The notes under the pieces: generated by a model
What the model saw: the letters and a program-made list of their open reading frames with translations, nothing else
The model's database searches: none
Told to the model about the DNA's origin: nothing
Translations under genes and position numbers: made by a program
In this document: one piece after another, positions 47,187-56,913 of the stretch
Layout: each line of letters starts with the position of its first letter
Numbering within the stretch: the stretch's first letter is position 1
From: Methanobrevibacter woesei
Lineage (GTDB): Archaea; Methanobacteriota; Methanobacteria; Methanobacteriales; Methanobacteriaceae
Assembly (NCBI RefSeq): GCF_003111605.1
Contig: NZ_MZGU01000002.1
Coordinates: forward strand, 148,370-212,369
Direction: 5' to 3'
Length of the DNA stretch: 64,000 nt

Positions 47187-48497
47187 ATGACATACAAAGA
47201 AATAGCTAAAAAATATTTAGAAACTAATGGAATTACCATAGGAGATACAATCAAAGTTAAAAAAGAAGATATCTCCTATGAAGGTATTTTATTAGACAGA
47301 TCTGAAGATAGTGAAGATGGCTATCTTGTTTTAAAACTAGACAGTGGATATAATATTGGAGTAGCTATTGAAAATACTGAAGCTGAATTAATTGAAAAAG
47401 GAGATAAACCAAAAATAGGTTATGAAGGTGGAGAAATAGAAAAAGACCCTAATAAAATGGACATTTCTATTATCTCTACTGGAGGAACTGTTTCTTCAAT
47501 TATAGATTATAAAACTGGTGCAGTTCACCCTGCATTTACAGCGGAAGATTTACTTAGAGCTAACCCAGAACTTTTAGATTATGCAAATTACAATGTTGAA
47601 GCACTTTATAATATTTTAAGTGAAAATATGAAACCTAAATATTGGGTTGAAGCTGCTGAATCAATAGCTGATGATATATCAGAAGGTAGTGACGGTATTG
47701 TAATTGCTCATGGTACTGATACCCTACATTATACATCAGCAGCACTTAGTTTTATGTTGGAAACTCCAGTTCCAATTATTATTACTGGTGCTCAAAGAAG
47801 TTCTGATAGACCTTCAACTGATGCTCATGTAAATCTTATTGACTCTGTAATAGCTGCAAAATCTGATTTAGCTGAAGTTAGTGTTTGTATGCATGGAAGC
47901 CTTGATGATAACTACACATACCTTCATAAAGGAACTAAAGTTAGAAAAATGCACACTTCAAGAAGAGATACCTTTAGAAGTATTAACTTTGAACCAATAG
48001 CTAAAATAGAGAATGAATCTATAGAAATTAACCCTCATTACAATTACACAAAAAGAAATGAAAAAGAATTGAAGGTTAATACAGCTATTGAAGAAAAAGT
48101 TGGATTCATTAAAAGTTTCCCTGGTATTTCTGAAGAGTTTATTGAATATCATATTGATAAAGGATATAAAGGACTTGTTATTGAAGGAACTGGTCTTGGA
48201 CATGTCCCAGATAACTTAATTAAATCATTAAGTAGAGCAAATGATGAAAATATTCCAGTTGTTATGACTTCCCAATGTTTATATGGAAGAGTAAATATGA
48301 ATGTTTACAGTACTGGACGTGAAATCATTGATGCAGGAGTTATTTCTGGAAGAGATATGACCCCTGAAACAGCTTATGTAAAATTATCTTGGGTTTTAGG
48401 TCAAAGCGAAGATAAAAAAGAAGTTGAAAAATTGATGAACACAAATATTGCTGGAGAGTTTAATGAAAAGTCTTCAATAAAATATTTCTTAAATTAA
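47187..48497 (+). CDS. gatD: Glu-tRNA(Gln) amidotransferase subunit D
   Basis: A 436-residue asparaginase-like subunit that releases ammonia from Gln (or Asn) for GatE. The N-terminal 85 residues form the small beta-barrel extension. The catalytic pieces are ISTGGTVSS near residue 95, [10 protein letters not shown] near residue 174 and [15 protein letters not shown] near residue 223 (Thr, Thr-Asp, Lys). [13 protein letters not shown] near the end is typical. It follows vorA by 13 bases and precedes gatE by 13. Confidence 0.95.
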   Translation: MTYKEIAKKYLETNGITIGDTIKVKKEDISYEGILLDRSEDSEDGYLVLKLDSGYNIGVAIENTEAELIEKGDKPKIGYEGGEIEKDPNKMDISIISTGGTVSSIIDYKTGAVHPAFTAEDLLRANPELLDYANYNVEALYNILSENMKPKYWVEAAESIADDISEGSDGIVIAHGTDTLHYTSAALSFMLETPVPIIITGAQRSSDRPSTDAHVNLIDSVIAAKSDLAEVSVCMHGSLDDNYTYLHKGTKVRKMHTSRRDTFRSINFEPIAKIENESIEINPHYNYTKRNEKELKVNTAIEEKVGFIKSFPGISEEFIEYHIDKGYKGLVIEGTGLGHVPDNLIKSLSRANDENIPVVMTSQCLYGRVNMNVYSTGREIIDAGVISGRDMTPETAYVKLSWVLGQSEDKKEVEKLMNTNIAGEFNEKSSIKYFLN

Positions 48498-48510
48498 AGG
48501 TTGTGAAATA

Positions 48511-50376
48511 ATGGATTGGGAAAAATTAGGACTTAAAATGGGACTTGAAATTCATCAGCAATTAAATACTCAACATAAATTATTCTGTCCATGTAAAACA
48601 GAACTTATTGATGATGAACATAATGAATTAATAAGAAGAAATTTAAGACCAACACAAAGTGAATTAGGTGAAATTGACAGAGCTGCTCTTCAAGAATCAC
48701 TACGTAACTTAAATTTCCAATATGAAGCTTATAACTACAATACCTGTCTTGTAGAAACTGATGATGAACCGCCTCATAGCTTAAATGAAGAAGCTCTTGA
48801 AATTTCAATTACAATAGCTGCTTTAATGAACATGCACATTGTAGATGAATTCCATACAATGAGAAAACAGGTTATTGATGGAAGTAACACTGGAGGATTT
48901 CAAAGAACAGGTTTAGTAGCTACTGACGGATATCTTGACACACCTTATGGTAGAGTAGCTATTGAAAGCCTTGGTCTTGAAGAGGATGCTGCTAGAAGAA
49001 TTGAAACAACCGATAATTATACTGAATTTAGATTAGATAGATTAGGTATTCCTCTTGCAGAAATTACAACAGATCCCTCTATGCATCATCCAGAACAAGT
49101 ACGTGAAGTTGCATATATGATTGGTCAGGTATTAAGAAGTACTAATGTAAAAAGAGGTCTTGGAACTATCCGTCAGGATTTAAATATTTCCATTAGCGAG
49201 GGAGCACGTGTTGAAATAAAAGGTGTGCAAAATCTTGATTTAATGAGCACAATTGTTGAAAATGAAGTTACAAGACAACTTAACTTAATTGATATTAAAA
49301 AAGAGTTAAATGAAAGAAATGCAGAAGTTCTTGAGGAAATTCATGATTTAGATGAGTTATTTGAAAATACTGAATCTAAAATATTAAAATCTGCAGAATC
49401 AATTAAAGCAGTGGTTCTTAAAGGATTTAATGGACTCATTGGTCGTGAAGTACAGCCAGGAAGAAGATTCGGTACTGAAATTGCAAGTTATGCTAAGAAA
49501 CGTGGAGTTTCAGGAATATTCCATAGTGATGAATTACCTGCTTATGGAATTACCCAAGAAGAAGTTGATAAAGTTGCTGAATTCTTAGATATTGGTCCTG
49601 AAGATGCATTTATCATTGTAGCTCATGATGAAGACATAGCTATTTCTGCTCTTGAAGAAGTAAAAAGAAGAGCTAACCTTGGATTTGAAGGTGTTCTTGA
49701 AGAAACACGTAAATCATTAGATGATGGAAATACTGAATATATGAGGCCACTTCCTACTGCTAATAGGATGTACCTTGAAACTGATATTCCTTTATTTAAA
49801 ATTACTGATGAACTTGTTGAACCAATTAAAAACAACCTTCCGGAACTCCCTGATGTTAAAAAAGAAAGAATCATTAAAGAATATAATCTTAGTGAAGACT
49901 TAGCTAATCAACTTGTAAAAAGATTAGAAGCTGATGTCTTTGAAAATATATTAAGTGATGTTGATGTTAATCCTACACCTGTTGCATCTCTTCTTGCATA
50001 CGACCTAAGGGAAATCAAAAGAGAAGGATATGACATCACTATTTTAACTACCCAACACTTTAAAGATCTTTTCCAATTATTAGCTGATGGAAAAATAGCT
50101 AAAGATAGTGTTACAAAATTAGCAACAGCTATTATTGAATCTCCAGAAGAAGAAGTTATAAAAATAGCTGAAAATAACAATTTAACACTTCTTAGTGAAG
50201 GTGAAGTCTGTGAAATTATAGCTAACATTGTAGCGAAAAATGAAAACATGGTAAAAGAGCGTCAAATGGGAGCTATGGGTCCTTTAATGGGTATGAGTAT
50301 GAAAGAACTTAAAGGAAAAGCAGATGGAAGCCTTGTAAATAAAATTGTTAAAGAAGAAATACAAAAATTATTATAA
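48511..50376 (+). CDS. gatE: Glu-tRNA(Gln) amidotransferase subunit E
   Basis: A 621-residue archaeal GatE, a GatB relative that activates Glu on tRNA-Gln and amidates it. [18 protein letters not shown] near residue 10 begins the kinase-like cradle domain, the AspRS-like (GAD) insertion runs from about 285 to 405 ([15 protein letters not shown]...[16 protein letters not shown]), and the C-terminal YqeY-like tail ends [29 protein letters not shown]. GatDE is found only in archaea. Confidence 0.95.
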   Translation: MDWEKLGLKMGLEIHQQLNTQHKLFCPCKTELIDDEHNELIRRNLRPTQSELGEIDRAALQESLRNLNFQYEAYNYNTCLVETDDEPPHSLNEEALEISITIAALMNMHIVDEFHTMRKQVIDGSNTGGFQRTGLVATDGYLDTPYGRVAIESLGLEEDAARRIETTDNYTEFRLDRLGIPLAEITTDPSMHHPEQVREVAYMIGQVLRSTNVKRGLGTIRQDLNISISEGARVEIKGVQNLDLMSTIVENEVTRQLNLIDIKKELNERNAEVLEEIHDLDELFENTESKILKSAESIKAVVLKGFNGLIGREVQPGRRFGTEIASYAKKRGVSGIFHSDELPAYGITQEEVDKVAEFLDIGPEDAFIIVAHDEDIAISALEEVKRRANLGFEGVLEETRKSLDDGNTEYMRPLPTANRMYLETDIPLFKITDELVEPIKNNLPELPDVKKERIIKEYNLSEDLANQLVKRLEADVFENILSDVDVNPTPVASLLAYDLREIKREGYDITILTTQHFKDLFQLLADGKIAKDSVTKLATAIIESPEEEVIKIAENNNLTLLSEGEVCEIIANIVAKNENMVKERQMGAMGPLMGMSMKELKGKADGSLVNKIVKEEIQKLL

Positions 50377-50379
50377 CTA

Positions 50380-50404
50380 TTTCTTCTACTTTTTTTCTTT
50401 TTTC
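50380..50404 (+). terminator. U-rich terminator after gatE
   Basis: The run ATTTCTTCTACTTTTTTTCT and further T begins 3 bases after the gatE stop. Confidence 0.5.
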
Positions 50405-50463
50405 ATTACATTTAAATATTAAAATCAAATATAAGTTAAAATATTATAAGGAGAGATATTTAA

Positions 50464-51384
50464 ATGGAAAAATATGACATAATCATTGTAGGTGCAGGGC
50501 CTGGAGGATTAACTGCTGGAATATATGCCGGTCGTCAAGGAACAAAAACACTAATTTTAGATAAGAATTTAGCTGGTGGAATAGGTCGTGAAGTACCAGA
50601 AATGGAGAATTATCCTGGTTTTGATCTAGTTTCTGGTCTTGAACTAGCTGAAAAAATGAAAAATCAATGTGTGAAAAATGTAGAGCTTCATGAAAATGAA
50701 GGAGTTAACACAATAGAAAAGATAGAAGATAATGATTATAATTTTAAAGTAGAAAGTGACGAACATAGCTATTTAACAAAAACCGTAATAATAGCTACTG
50801 GCAGTTCTCATCAGCAATTAAATATTCCTGGAGAAGAAGAATTTAAAGGAAGAGGTGTTAGCTATTGTGCTACCTGTGATGGAATGTTTTTTGCAGGAAA
50901 AGACATTGCAATGGTAGGTGGAGGAAATAGTGCACTTCAGGAAGCTGTTTTTCTCTCAAATCTAGGTTGTAATGTAACTGTTATTCACAGAAGAGAAGAA
51001 TTCAGAGCAGAGCAATACTTACAGGATAAACTTAAAGAAAAAGGAATAAAAACCATTATGAATGCAACTGTTGAAGAGATAAAAGGAGATATGCTTGTCA
51101 ACTCCATAACCATTAAAGATAAAGAAAGTGGAGAGTTAAAAGACCTTGAAGTTAATGGTGTGTTCATAAGTGTTGGATATAAACCTCATACAAAACTAGC
51201 TGAAGAATTAGGTGTTGATTTAGATAAAAATAATCAGATTATAACTGATAAAAATCAAAAAACAAATATTAATTATGTTTATTCAGCAGGAGATGTTTGT
51301 GGAGGGGTTAAACAATGGGTTGTTGCATGTGGTGAAGGTGCAATAGCTGCAACTTCTGCATATAAAGATATTGAAAATAGCTAG
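50464..51384 (+). CDS. trxB: Thioredoxin reductase
   Basis: A 306-residue FAD enzyme of the low-molecular-weight TrxB family. It has an N-terminal IIVGAGPGGLTAGIYAGRQG FAD motif near residue 7, the redox disulfide CATC (Cys135, Cys138), a second dinucleotide motif VGGGNSALQEA near residue 151 and the C-terminal FAD motif YSAGDVCGGVKQWVVACGEG near residue 273. A clear AAGGAGAG ribosome site is 7 bases before the ATG. The electron donor (NADPH or F420H2) cannot be read from sequence here; the second motif region (HRREEFRAEQ) resembles NADPH-type enzymes. Confidence 0.9.
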   Translation: MEKYDIIIVGAGPGGLTAGIYAGRQGTKTLILDKNLAGGIGREVPEMENYPGFDLVSGLELAEKMKNQCVKNVELHENEGVNTIEKIEDNDYNFKVESDEHSYLTKTVIIATGSSHQQLNIPGEEEFKGRGVSYCATCDGMFFAGKDIAMVGGGNSALQEAVFLSNLGCNVTVIHRREEFRAEQYLQDKLKEKGIKTIMNATVEEIKGDMLVNSITIKDKESGELKDLEVNGVFISVGYKPHTKLAEELGVDLDKNNQIITDKNQKTNINYVYSAGDVCGGVKQWVVACGEGAIAATSAYKDIENS

Positions 51385-51591
51385 TGACTATGTTATTTTC
51401 TATTAAATTCTCCTTTATTTTGATAAAAAGAACATACTCTCTTTTATTTATTAAAATTTTTTTATTGATCAATACCACTTATTTTTACAAGTTTTTAAAA
51501 AAAAAAACTATTAAAATAATTTTTAGAATTAATGAATAACATCCCTATTAAGTTAAAAAAAAAAGTTTATAATATTATAATAACAAGATAC

Positions 51592-51611
51592 ACATATAAA
51601 AATTTATATGT
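51592..51611. repeat. Perfect palindrome ACATATAAA-AA-TTTATATGT
   Basis: Nine-base arms around AA, 18 bases upstream of the start of the next gene. It may be an operator or a leader hairpin; each arm also has a TATA-like core. Confidence 0.5.
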
Positions 51612-51628
51612 AAAAAATGGAGGGTACT

Positions 51629-52213
51629 ATGAAACAAAAACATATAATTTTAATCTGTTTAGCAATTATAGTTGTTGTTGCAGCTTGTGTTGCATTATAT
51701 CTAAACTCACAAGTAACTACCCAGTTAACTCCATCTAATTCGAACATTACAAATGGAGATAATTTTACGGTTACTTTAACAAGTGAAAATGGAGAAGCGT
51801 TAGCAAATCAAACAGTAACCTTAACTATAATAAACCAATTGAATGAAACAAACAATTATACACTTGTTACTGATAGTTCTGGGGCAGTTACACTGATTAT
51901 TAATATGAGTAGTGGAAATTATACAATCAACGGTGTATTCAATGGAAATGGACATTATAAAGGATCAAACTTCACACAAAGTTTAATTGTAACAGAACCT
52001 CTTGAAAGTAATTCTCAGTCTAGTTCAGCAAGTGGAACAATGTCAAGTTTTGAAAAAACATTAGAAGCATTTGAAAATTCACCTAATCCAGATTTTGAAA
52101 CTGGCATAATAACAAAGCCTGATGGTTCAAAATGGGTTGTTACTGGAGATCGTGAAGCACCTTACGGTTCAGCAGAAGGAGAAGACATATTAAATAGTGC
52201 TATGGGATACTAA
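51629..52213 (+). CDS. Membrane-anchored protein with an Ig-like domain
   Basis: A 194-residue surface protein. Residues 5-27 are a single N-terminal membrane anchor or uncleaved signal, residues 33-125 look like one Ig-like beta domain (GDNFTVTLTSENGEALANQ and TDSSGAVTLIINMSSGNYTI, as in archaeal adhesin-like repeats), then a Ser-rich linker and a short C-terminal region of unknown fold (PNPDFETGIITKPDGSKW). Several N-x-T/S sites suggest glycosylation. I start at 51629 because GGAGGG lies 4 bases before it. Its role is unknown; cell-surface attachment is plausible. Confidence 0.65.
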   Translation: MKQKHIILICLAIIVVVAACVALYLNSQVTTQLTPSNSNITNGDNFTVTLTSENGEALANQTVTLTIINQLNETNNYTLVTDSSGAVTLIINMSSGNYTINGVFNGNGHYKGSNFTQSLIVTEPLESNSQSSSASGTMSSFEKTLEAFENSPNPDFETGIITKPDGSKWVVTGDREAPYGSAEGEDILNSAMGY

Positions 52214-52322
52214 AATTAAAAAAATCAAGCAAAACTTTAAAAAATATTTTTATTTTTTTATTATTTTATCTATTTAAAAAAAAACAAGAAAAAACTTACT
52301 TTGGATGTAATTATCTTCTTCA

Positions 52323-52363
52323 ATTAATAAAAAATAAAAAAAAGAAAGTCATGTAAGACTTTC
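52323..52363 (-). terminator. Hairpin plus U tract at the end of the DUF4012 gene
   Basis: GAAAGTC (52344-52350) pairs with GACTTTC (52357-52363) around six bases, overlapping the stop codon. On the minus strand a T-rich run follows. Confidence 0.55.
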
Positions 52364-53071
52364 AAAACCTTTTGTAGCTAATAACCTTATAAATGAATCT
52401 TCAGGTTCCATTACAATATTTCCTTCAGAATATTGTTCAATAGCTACTTCAGTCATTGTAGCTTTTTTACCTGGATCTTCAGCAGCTTCAGCAAGTGCTT
52501 TAGCCAATACTAATACTGCATCTCCCCTTGACATATTACCTGTAATTCCAGTATCCCTACCAGCATATCCTGCATAGTTATCATTTTGCCTTACAATATC
52601 AACTGAACTGAGGTTGGTTACAACACCATTAACTTCAAGTGGTCTTATTGAATCTATAATAGCATCTAATCCTTCATCATAAACAATTACTACAGCATCA
52701 GCATGCATTCCAGTATTATATTCTACAATTTCTTTTGCATTTTCTATACCTTCTTCTGGTCCATTCCATAATGAATCATGAAGGAACATTGGTCCTGAAA
52801 GACCACCTGGAGCAGTTTTATTAGGATGTGTCATTCCTCCAGGATAAATAGGAGTATAATTAGCTAAAGTTCCATTGTCAAGTTCAACCATGAAAGCCAT
52901 GTCCAAACCTCCACCAGTCTGTTCATTTTTATCAACAGCTAGAACTAATATGCTTTTATCTCCTAAAGTTAAAGTAGGACTATCACTTAAGAAGATACTT
53001 CCTATAAAAACCCCCAATCCAATAATAATTAACATAATAATTATTATAATAATCTTATTTCTTCGTTTCAT
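52349..53071 (-). CDS. Membrane-anchored DUF4012-family protein
   Basis: A 240-residue protein with a basic start (MKRRNK), a strong membrane anchor (residues 7-28) and an outside domain. That domain contains ILVLAVDKNEQTGGGLDMAFMVELDNGTL, GPMFLHDSLWNGPEEGIENAKEIVEYNTGMHADAVVIVYDEGLDAIID and SRGDAVLVLAKALAEA, the layout of DUF4012, a family related to LytR-CpsA-Psr proteins. In Methanobrevibacter such proteins may act in cell-wall polymer attachment, but this is inferred. Confidence 0.65.
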   Translation of the reverse strand: MKRRNKIIIIIIMLIIIGLGVFIGSIFLSDSPTLTLGDKSILVLAVDKNEQTGGGLDMAFMVELDNGTLANYTPIYPGGMTHPNKTAPGGLSGPMFLHDSLWNGPEEGIENAKEIVEYNTGMHADAVVIVYDEGLDAIIDSIRPLEVNGVVTNLSSVDIVRQNDNYAGYAGRDTGITGNMSRGDAVLVLAKALAEAAEDPGKKATMTEVAIEQYSEGNIVMEPEDSFIRLLATKGFESLT

Positions 53072-53301
53072 AGTTACCTCACATTAATGTTTATACTGTG
53101 TAATAAAAAGTATCTTAATAGTTAATTATTTAGTAAGTTATAGTATTAAATTTTAACCTAAAATCATTATTACCCTTTTAATTAAATACAATACTTCATT
53201 ATTATATTAATATAAATGTCTATCAATATTTTAAATGTTAAAAATGTTGTTTGAATAGAATAAAAAAACAATAATACTCTAAAAAATAATTAGATAAAAT
53301 A

Positions 53302-53309
53302 TTTATATA
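53302..53309 (+). promoter_or_regulatory. TATA box for the molbindin gene
   Basis: TTTATATA, with a start expected near 53331 and GGAGG at 53332-53336, giving a leader of about 15 bases. Confidence 0.55.
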
Positions 53310-53344
53310 CTACCATTTATACAAAATAAATGGAGGAATAAATT

Positions 53345-53551
53345 ATGGAAATTAGTGCAAGAAACGGATTAAAAGGAAAAGTAGAAAGTGTAAAATTAGG
53401 TGAAGTAGTAGCTAGTGTTAAAATTAAAGTAGATGAACCGGGTATGATTACTGCTGTTATTACAAGAGAATCTGTTGAAGAATTAGGAATTAGCGAAGGA
53501 GATGATGTAAAAGCTATAATCAAAGCTACTGAAATTATGGTAGCTAAATAG
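53345..53551 (+). CDS. mop: Molbindin-like TOBE-domain protein
   Basis: A 68-residue single TOBE domain. ISARNGLKGKVESVKLGEVVASVKI, TAVITRESVEELGISEGDDVKAIIKATEIMVAK is the standard Mop fold, which binds molybdate or tungstate as a hexamer. Methanogens need Mo or W for formylmethanofuran dehydrogenase, so a storage role fits. It is a single gene with a clear promoter, ribosome site and terminator. Confidence 0.9.
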   Translation: MEISARNGLKGKVESVKLGEVVASVKIKVDEPGMITAVITRESVEELGISEGDDVKAIIKATEIMVAK

Positions 53552-53557
53552 ATTATA

Positions 53558-53583
53558 TCTTCTTTTTCTATTTTTATTTTTTT
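53558..53583 (+). terminator. U-rich terminator after mop
   Basis: A run of T interrupted by single A or C, starting 6 bases after the stop codon. Confidence 0.5.
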
Positions 53584-54145
53584 AAATAATTATTTTATAA
53601 CCTTTTTTTCTATTATCTCTTCTTCTAGAATCAAAAGAAACTAAATCATAAACTAGTGGATTTTGAATTAGAATTTCCCATACTTTGTAAGTGACTTTGA
53701 TAAAATCATCATTTAATCGAATGTTATCTTTCATTATAGGGCATTCATAAGGTATTTCATTTTCATCTAAAATTAAGTGTAGTTTCCTATCTTTTGAGAT
53801 ATGTGCTATTAATGGAAAAGTTCTGCATTGTATTGGTCTTATTGAACGATCACACTTTGGAGGATTAATACATTCCACCATAAAAACATCTTCTTTCCAT
53901 GAAGGTGGGAAATCAACTTCTTTCGAATTAACTGCATATAAATTAAAGTTATCACTGTCCTCATACATTAACTCTTCACCAGGTAAAAGGAATAAACCTA
54001 CTGCTTCATGTTCTTCACTTTCATCATAAACACAACATATTTCACCACATAATTTTCCACAATCATAATCTAATGGTGAGACTTCCTCAAGCAAATCATA
54101 TATTTTTTGAATACTTTTTTTCATTTCATCAGCTGTAATTTCCAT
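53582..54145 (-). CDS. Cysteine-cluster protein (YkgJ-like)
   Basis: A 187-residue protein with eight cysteines: CGKLCGEICC (four within residues 26-38), MVECINPPKC near residue 96, QCRTFP near residue 109 and YECP near residue 134. Proteins of this type bind Zn or a small Fe-S cluster. The rest is helical with a basic end (RRRDNRKKGYK). I start at the ATG at 54145 because GAGGGA lies 5 bases upstream; the ATG at 54157 is part of that site. It follows a zinc-ribbon gene by 30 bases. Function unknown. Confidence 0.65.
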   Translation of the reverse strand: MEITADEMKKSIQKIYDLLEEVSPLDYDCGKLCGEICCVYDESEEHEAVGLFLLPGEELMYEDSDNFNLYAVNSKEVDFPPSWKEDVFMVECINPPKCDRSIRPIQCRTFPLIAHISKDRKLHLILDENEIPYECPIMKDNIRLNDDFIKVTYKVWEILIQNPLVYDLVSFDSRRRDNRKKGYKIII

Positions 54146-54175
54146 TTTATCCCTCATTTATCTGATGATTACTTA

Positions 54176-54613
54176 TTAATCCCAAAGAATTTCACCAATA
54201 AAATCCATAATAACACCACATTTTGGACACTTGAATACATCATCTTTTTTTAAATGAAGTTCTCTGCCACATTCTTCACATGAATACCTTGGAACGAAAA
54301 GTTCACCCTCTTTAGAGCGAATTCTAAAGAAATTAAGAGGATAATATTTTTCACAATCACTACATTCATATAATTCTCCAGATAAAACATGCTCAAACAG
54401 ATATTCTGGATTTTCATATTTATCCTCATCATTTTCATGAATAAATGATTCAGAAGAAAGAATTTTATCAAGCTCTTCCCTATTAATTAGATTATCTAAC
54501 TCAGATAATATTTCACAGGTTTTCTTAAAATCAGGAAACAACCTTCCAAAACCTAAAAAATAGGAAACACTATGTCCACAATTAGGACATACATACTCCA
54601 TTCCATAACCCAT
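54176..54613 (-). CDS. Double zinc-ribbon protein
   Basis: A 145-residue protein with a CPNCGHS ribbon near residue 9, a middle helical part with CSDCEKYY near residue 84, and a C-terminal ribbon made of CEECGRE near residue 111 and CPKCGV near residue 128. The ATG at 54613 is preferred because GGGAGTGAG precedes it by 3-7 bases. It pairs with the cysteine-cluster protein behind it. It could bind nucleic acid or act as a metal carrier; nothing in the sequence decides. Confidence 0.65.
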   Translation of the reverse strand: MGYGMEYVCPNCGHSVSYFLGFGRLFPDFKKTCEILSELDNLINREELDKILSSESFIHENDEDKYENPEYLFEHVLSGELYECSDCEKYYPLNFFRIRSKEGELFVPRYSCEECGRELHLKKDDVFKCPKCGVIMDFIGEILWD

Positions 54614-54876
54614 AATCTCACTCCCAAACAAACTCTTTAACAAAATTTAAAAAGAGCTATTTCACATTTATTTATCTTTTTAAGAGAAATAATTTAAATT
54701 TTACTAACCCTTTTTAACTACACAACAACATTTTAAAAAACTATTTATAGTGCTATTAACTAATTAATGTTTATAATATTAATTTAAAAAAAAGTAATAC
54801 TATTATCTTAATATATTTTATAAAAGTATTACAAAGGATAATTAATATTTGAAAATGAATTAAAATGTGAAGGCTT

Positions 54877-56490
54877 ATGGACAAAAAGAAGTTGACTATA
54901 ATTGCAGTAGTCATAGTAATTATAATTATTGCATTAGGTATTGGACTCAGCATGAATACAACTAAAGATACAAATCCACAACATATTGTAATTGCTGATT
55001 CAAATAATCATGGAGAACCTGATAATGGTTTTGATGCTCTAACTGGATGGGGATCAGGCCATTCAAATCACAATACTTTAATTTACAGCACATTATTTAA
55101 AACTGATGAAAATGGAACAATAATTAACGATTTAGCAACTAACTACACAATAAGTTCCGATGGTCTTATATGGACCGTAAATATAAGGGATGATGTTAAA
55201 TTTTCAAATAATAAAACTTTAGATGCTGAAGATGTTGCTTTCTCATTTAATACAGCAAAAAATAGTAGTACAGAACTAGATTTAACAAATCTCAATTATG
55301 CAAAAGCTATTGATAACTATACAATAGAATTCCATTTAAATGAATCAAGATCTACATTTATTTATGATTTAAGATATTTAGGAATTGTTTCAGCTGAAGA
55401 TTATAATAATGAAACATATGGATCAAATCCTATTGGTTCTGGACCCTATATTTTAAAAGAATGGGATCGTGGCCAACAGGCAATATTCACAATTAATGAA
55501 AATTATTATGGAGAAAAACCATATTTCACACAAATTACATTACTTTTCCCAGATGAATCCAGTTCTTTAGAATTAGTAAAATCTGGAGAAGTAGATGTAA
55601 TATCTGCACCATTCAATGGACTTAACGAAACTGTAGAAGGTTATAATAAAATTAATTTATCAGCTGGAAGAGCACAAGGAATTTCACTCCCATACCTTCC
55701 AAATAATGGAACAACAAGTGAAGACGGTGATGTAATAGGAAATAACGTAACTTCTGACATTAACATTAGAAAAGCATTAAATATTGGAATTAACCGTTCA
55801 GAAATTGTTGACAGCGTATATTCAGGATATGGTCATGTTGAATATAGTGGAGTAGATTCAAGGGACTATGGAAATACAGAAGCAGCAGTAGAAGATGGAG
55901 ATATTGAAAGTGCAAAGAATATACTTGACGCAGCTGGATGGAAGGACTCAGATGGAGATGGTATAAGAGAAAAAAATGGTACCAAAGCATCCTTTGAATT
56001 GTATTATCCATCTGAAAATATAGACAGACAATCTGTTTCACTGCTTTTCTCAGAACAGGCAAAAGAATTAGGAATTGAAGTAGAACTAGTTGGAACTGAT
56101 TGGGACACAATATATACTAAAATGTACAGCCAAGCAGTATTCTGGCAGCAATCCTCACAAAATCCATACACAATGATTTATCAACAGTACCACAGCAAAA
56201 CAGCTGATAATAGCTACATGAATCCAAACCTTTATAATAACTCAGAAGTAGATTCAATACTCCATGAAGCAGTTACCACTACTGATTCTGTAAGTGCAAA
56301 CAGTTTATGGAGTAAGGCAGCTTATACTGGAGATGGTGGATTTGGACCTTCAGGTGATGCACCATGGGTATGGATAAGTACTTTTGACTATGTATACTTT
56401 GTAGCTGAAGATGTAAACATAACCACTGAAAGGCCAGACAACTATGGAAACGATTTATTAATAAACATTGAAAAATGGAGCAGAAATTAA
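54877..56490 (+). CDS. Peptide/nickel-type ABC solute-binding protein (family 5)
   Basis: A 537-residue extracytoplasmic binding protein. Residues 5-24 are a hydrophobic N-terminal anchor with no lipobox cysteine. Family 5 features follow: LIYSTLFKTDENGTIINDLATNYTISSDGLIWTVNIRDDVKFSNNKTLDAEDVAFSF near residue 68, GSGPYILKEWDRGQQAIF near residue 190, and IRKALNIGINRSEIVDSVYSGYG near residue 295. It stands alone; the matching ATPases may be those at 23.4-25.0 kb, while permeases are not in the window. Ligand (peptide, Ni2+ or other) unknown. Confidence 0.85.
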   Translation: MDKKKLTIIAVVIVIIIIALGIGLSMNTTKDTNPQHIVIADSNNHGEPDNGFDALTGWGSGHSNHNTLIYSTLFKTDENGTIINDLATNYTISSDGLIWTVNIRDDVKFSNNKTLDAEDVAFSFNTAKNSSTELDLTNLNYAKAIDNYTIEFHLNESRSTFIYDLRYLGIVSAEDYNNETYGSNPIGSGPYILKEWDRGQQAIFTINENYYGEKPYFTQITLLFPDESSSLELVKSGEVDVISAPFNGLNETVEGYNKINLSAGRAQGISLPYLPNNGTTSEDGDVIGNNVTSDINIRKALNIGINRSEIVDSVYSGYGHVEYSGVDSRDYGNTEAAVEDGDIESAKNILDAAGWKDSDGDGIREKNGTKASFELYYPSENIDRQSVSLLFSEQAKELGIEVELVGTDWDTIYTKMYSQAVFWQQSSQNPYTMIYQQYHSKTADNSYMNPNLYNNSEVDSILHEAVTTTDSVSANSLWSKAAYTGDGGFGPSGDAPWVWISTFDYVYFVAEDVNITTERPDNYGNDLLINIEKWSRN

Positions 56491-56639
56491 ATTTTAATTA
56501 ATGAGTAATTATATAAAAGAATTATAACTATTCATTTAACTTATTTTTATATAAAAAAGTAATTTATCACTTATCTAAATTTTTACTAAGTTTAAATTTC
56601 TAAATAAGTAATAAAAATAATATTTAGAAAAATAATTTT

Positions 56640-56783
56640 TTAGTACTTATCAGAAATAAAAACATAGATAACAAAAGCTATAACTAAAATTACAATAATA
56701 GGCAATAACCAAGCAAATATTTGGAATATAGCTGCTGCAATTAAAATAGCTATTATGATATAAAGTAAATCTTTAAGTTCCAT
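56640..56783 (-). CDS. 47-residue membrane protein, probably leaderless
   Basis: A 47-codon frame starting MELKDLLY and ending ISDKY, with two hydrophobic stretches (about residues 8-26 and 29-43). No ribosome site is present, but TTTAAATA on the minus strand at 56806-56813 is centred about 26 bases before the ATG, exactly where a TATA box would place the start on the ATG itself. It is too short for a default gene caller. Function unknown. Confidence 0.6.
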   Translation of the reverse strand: MELKDLLYIIIAILIAAAIFQIFAWLLPIIVILVIAFVIYVFISDKY

Positions 56784-56805
56784 GAATTAATATTACTGAT
56801 AATCC

Positions 56806-56813
56806 TATTTAAA
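56806..56813 (-). promoter_or_regulatory. TATA box for the 47-residue gene
   Basis: TTTAAATA centred about 26 bases upstream of the ATG, consistent with a leaderless message. Confidence 0.45.
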
Positions 56814-56913
56814 ACTTAAGAAAAATACTATTTTTTAATCTATGAAAAAAATAAACTATAAAATATAAAAACTTCTAATATTATACTATTGTTATAATAT
56901 TTAGGAGTATAAA

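Noticed and set aside
51532..51738. Plus-strand frame of 68 codons before the Ig-like protein
   Set aside because: It runs through the promoter palindrome and overlaps the start of a better gene in another frame; composition is low-complexity Lys/Tyr/Asn.
52214..52343. Small gene in the A/T-rich gap before the DUF4012 stop
   Set aside because: Only short low-complexity frames; the sequence is better explained as two converging terminators.
55790..56110. Minus-strand frame of 106 codons inside the solute-binding protein gene
   Set aside because: Leu/His/Gln-rich shadow of the plus-strand gene, with no start signal.
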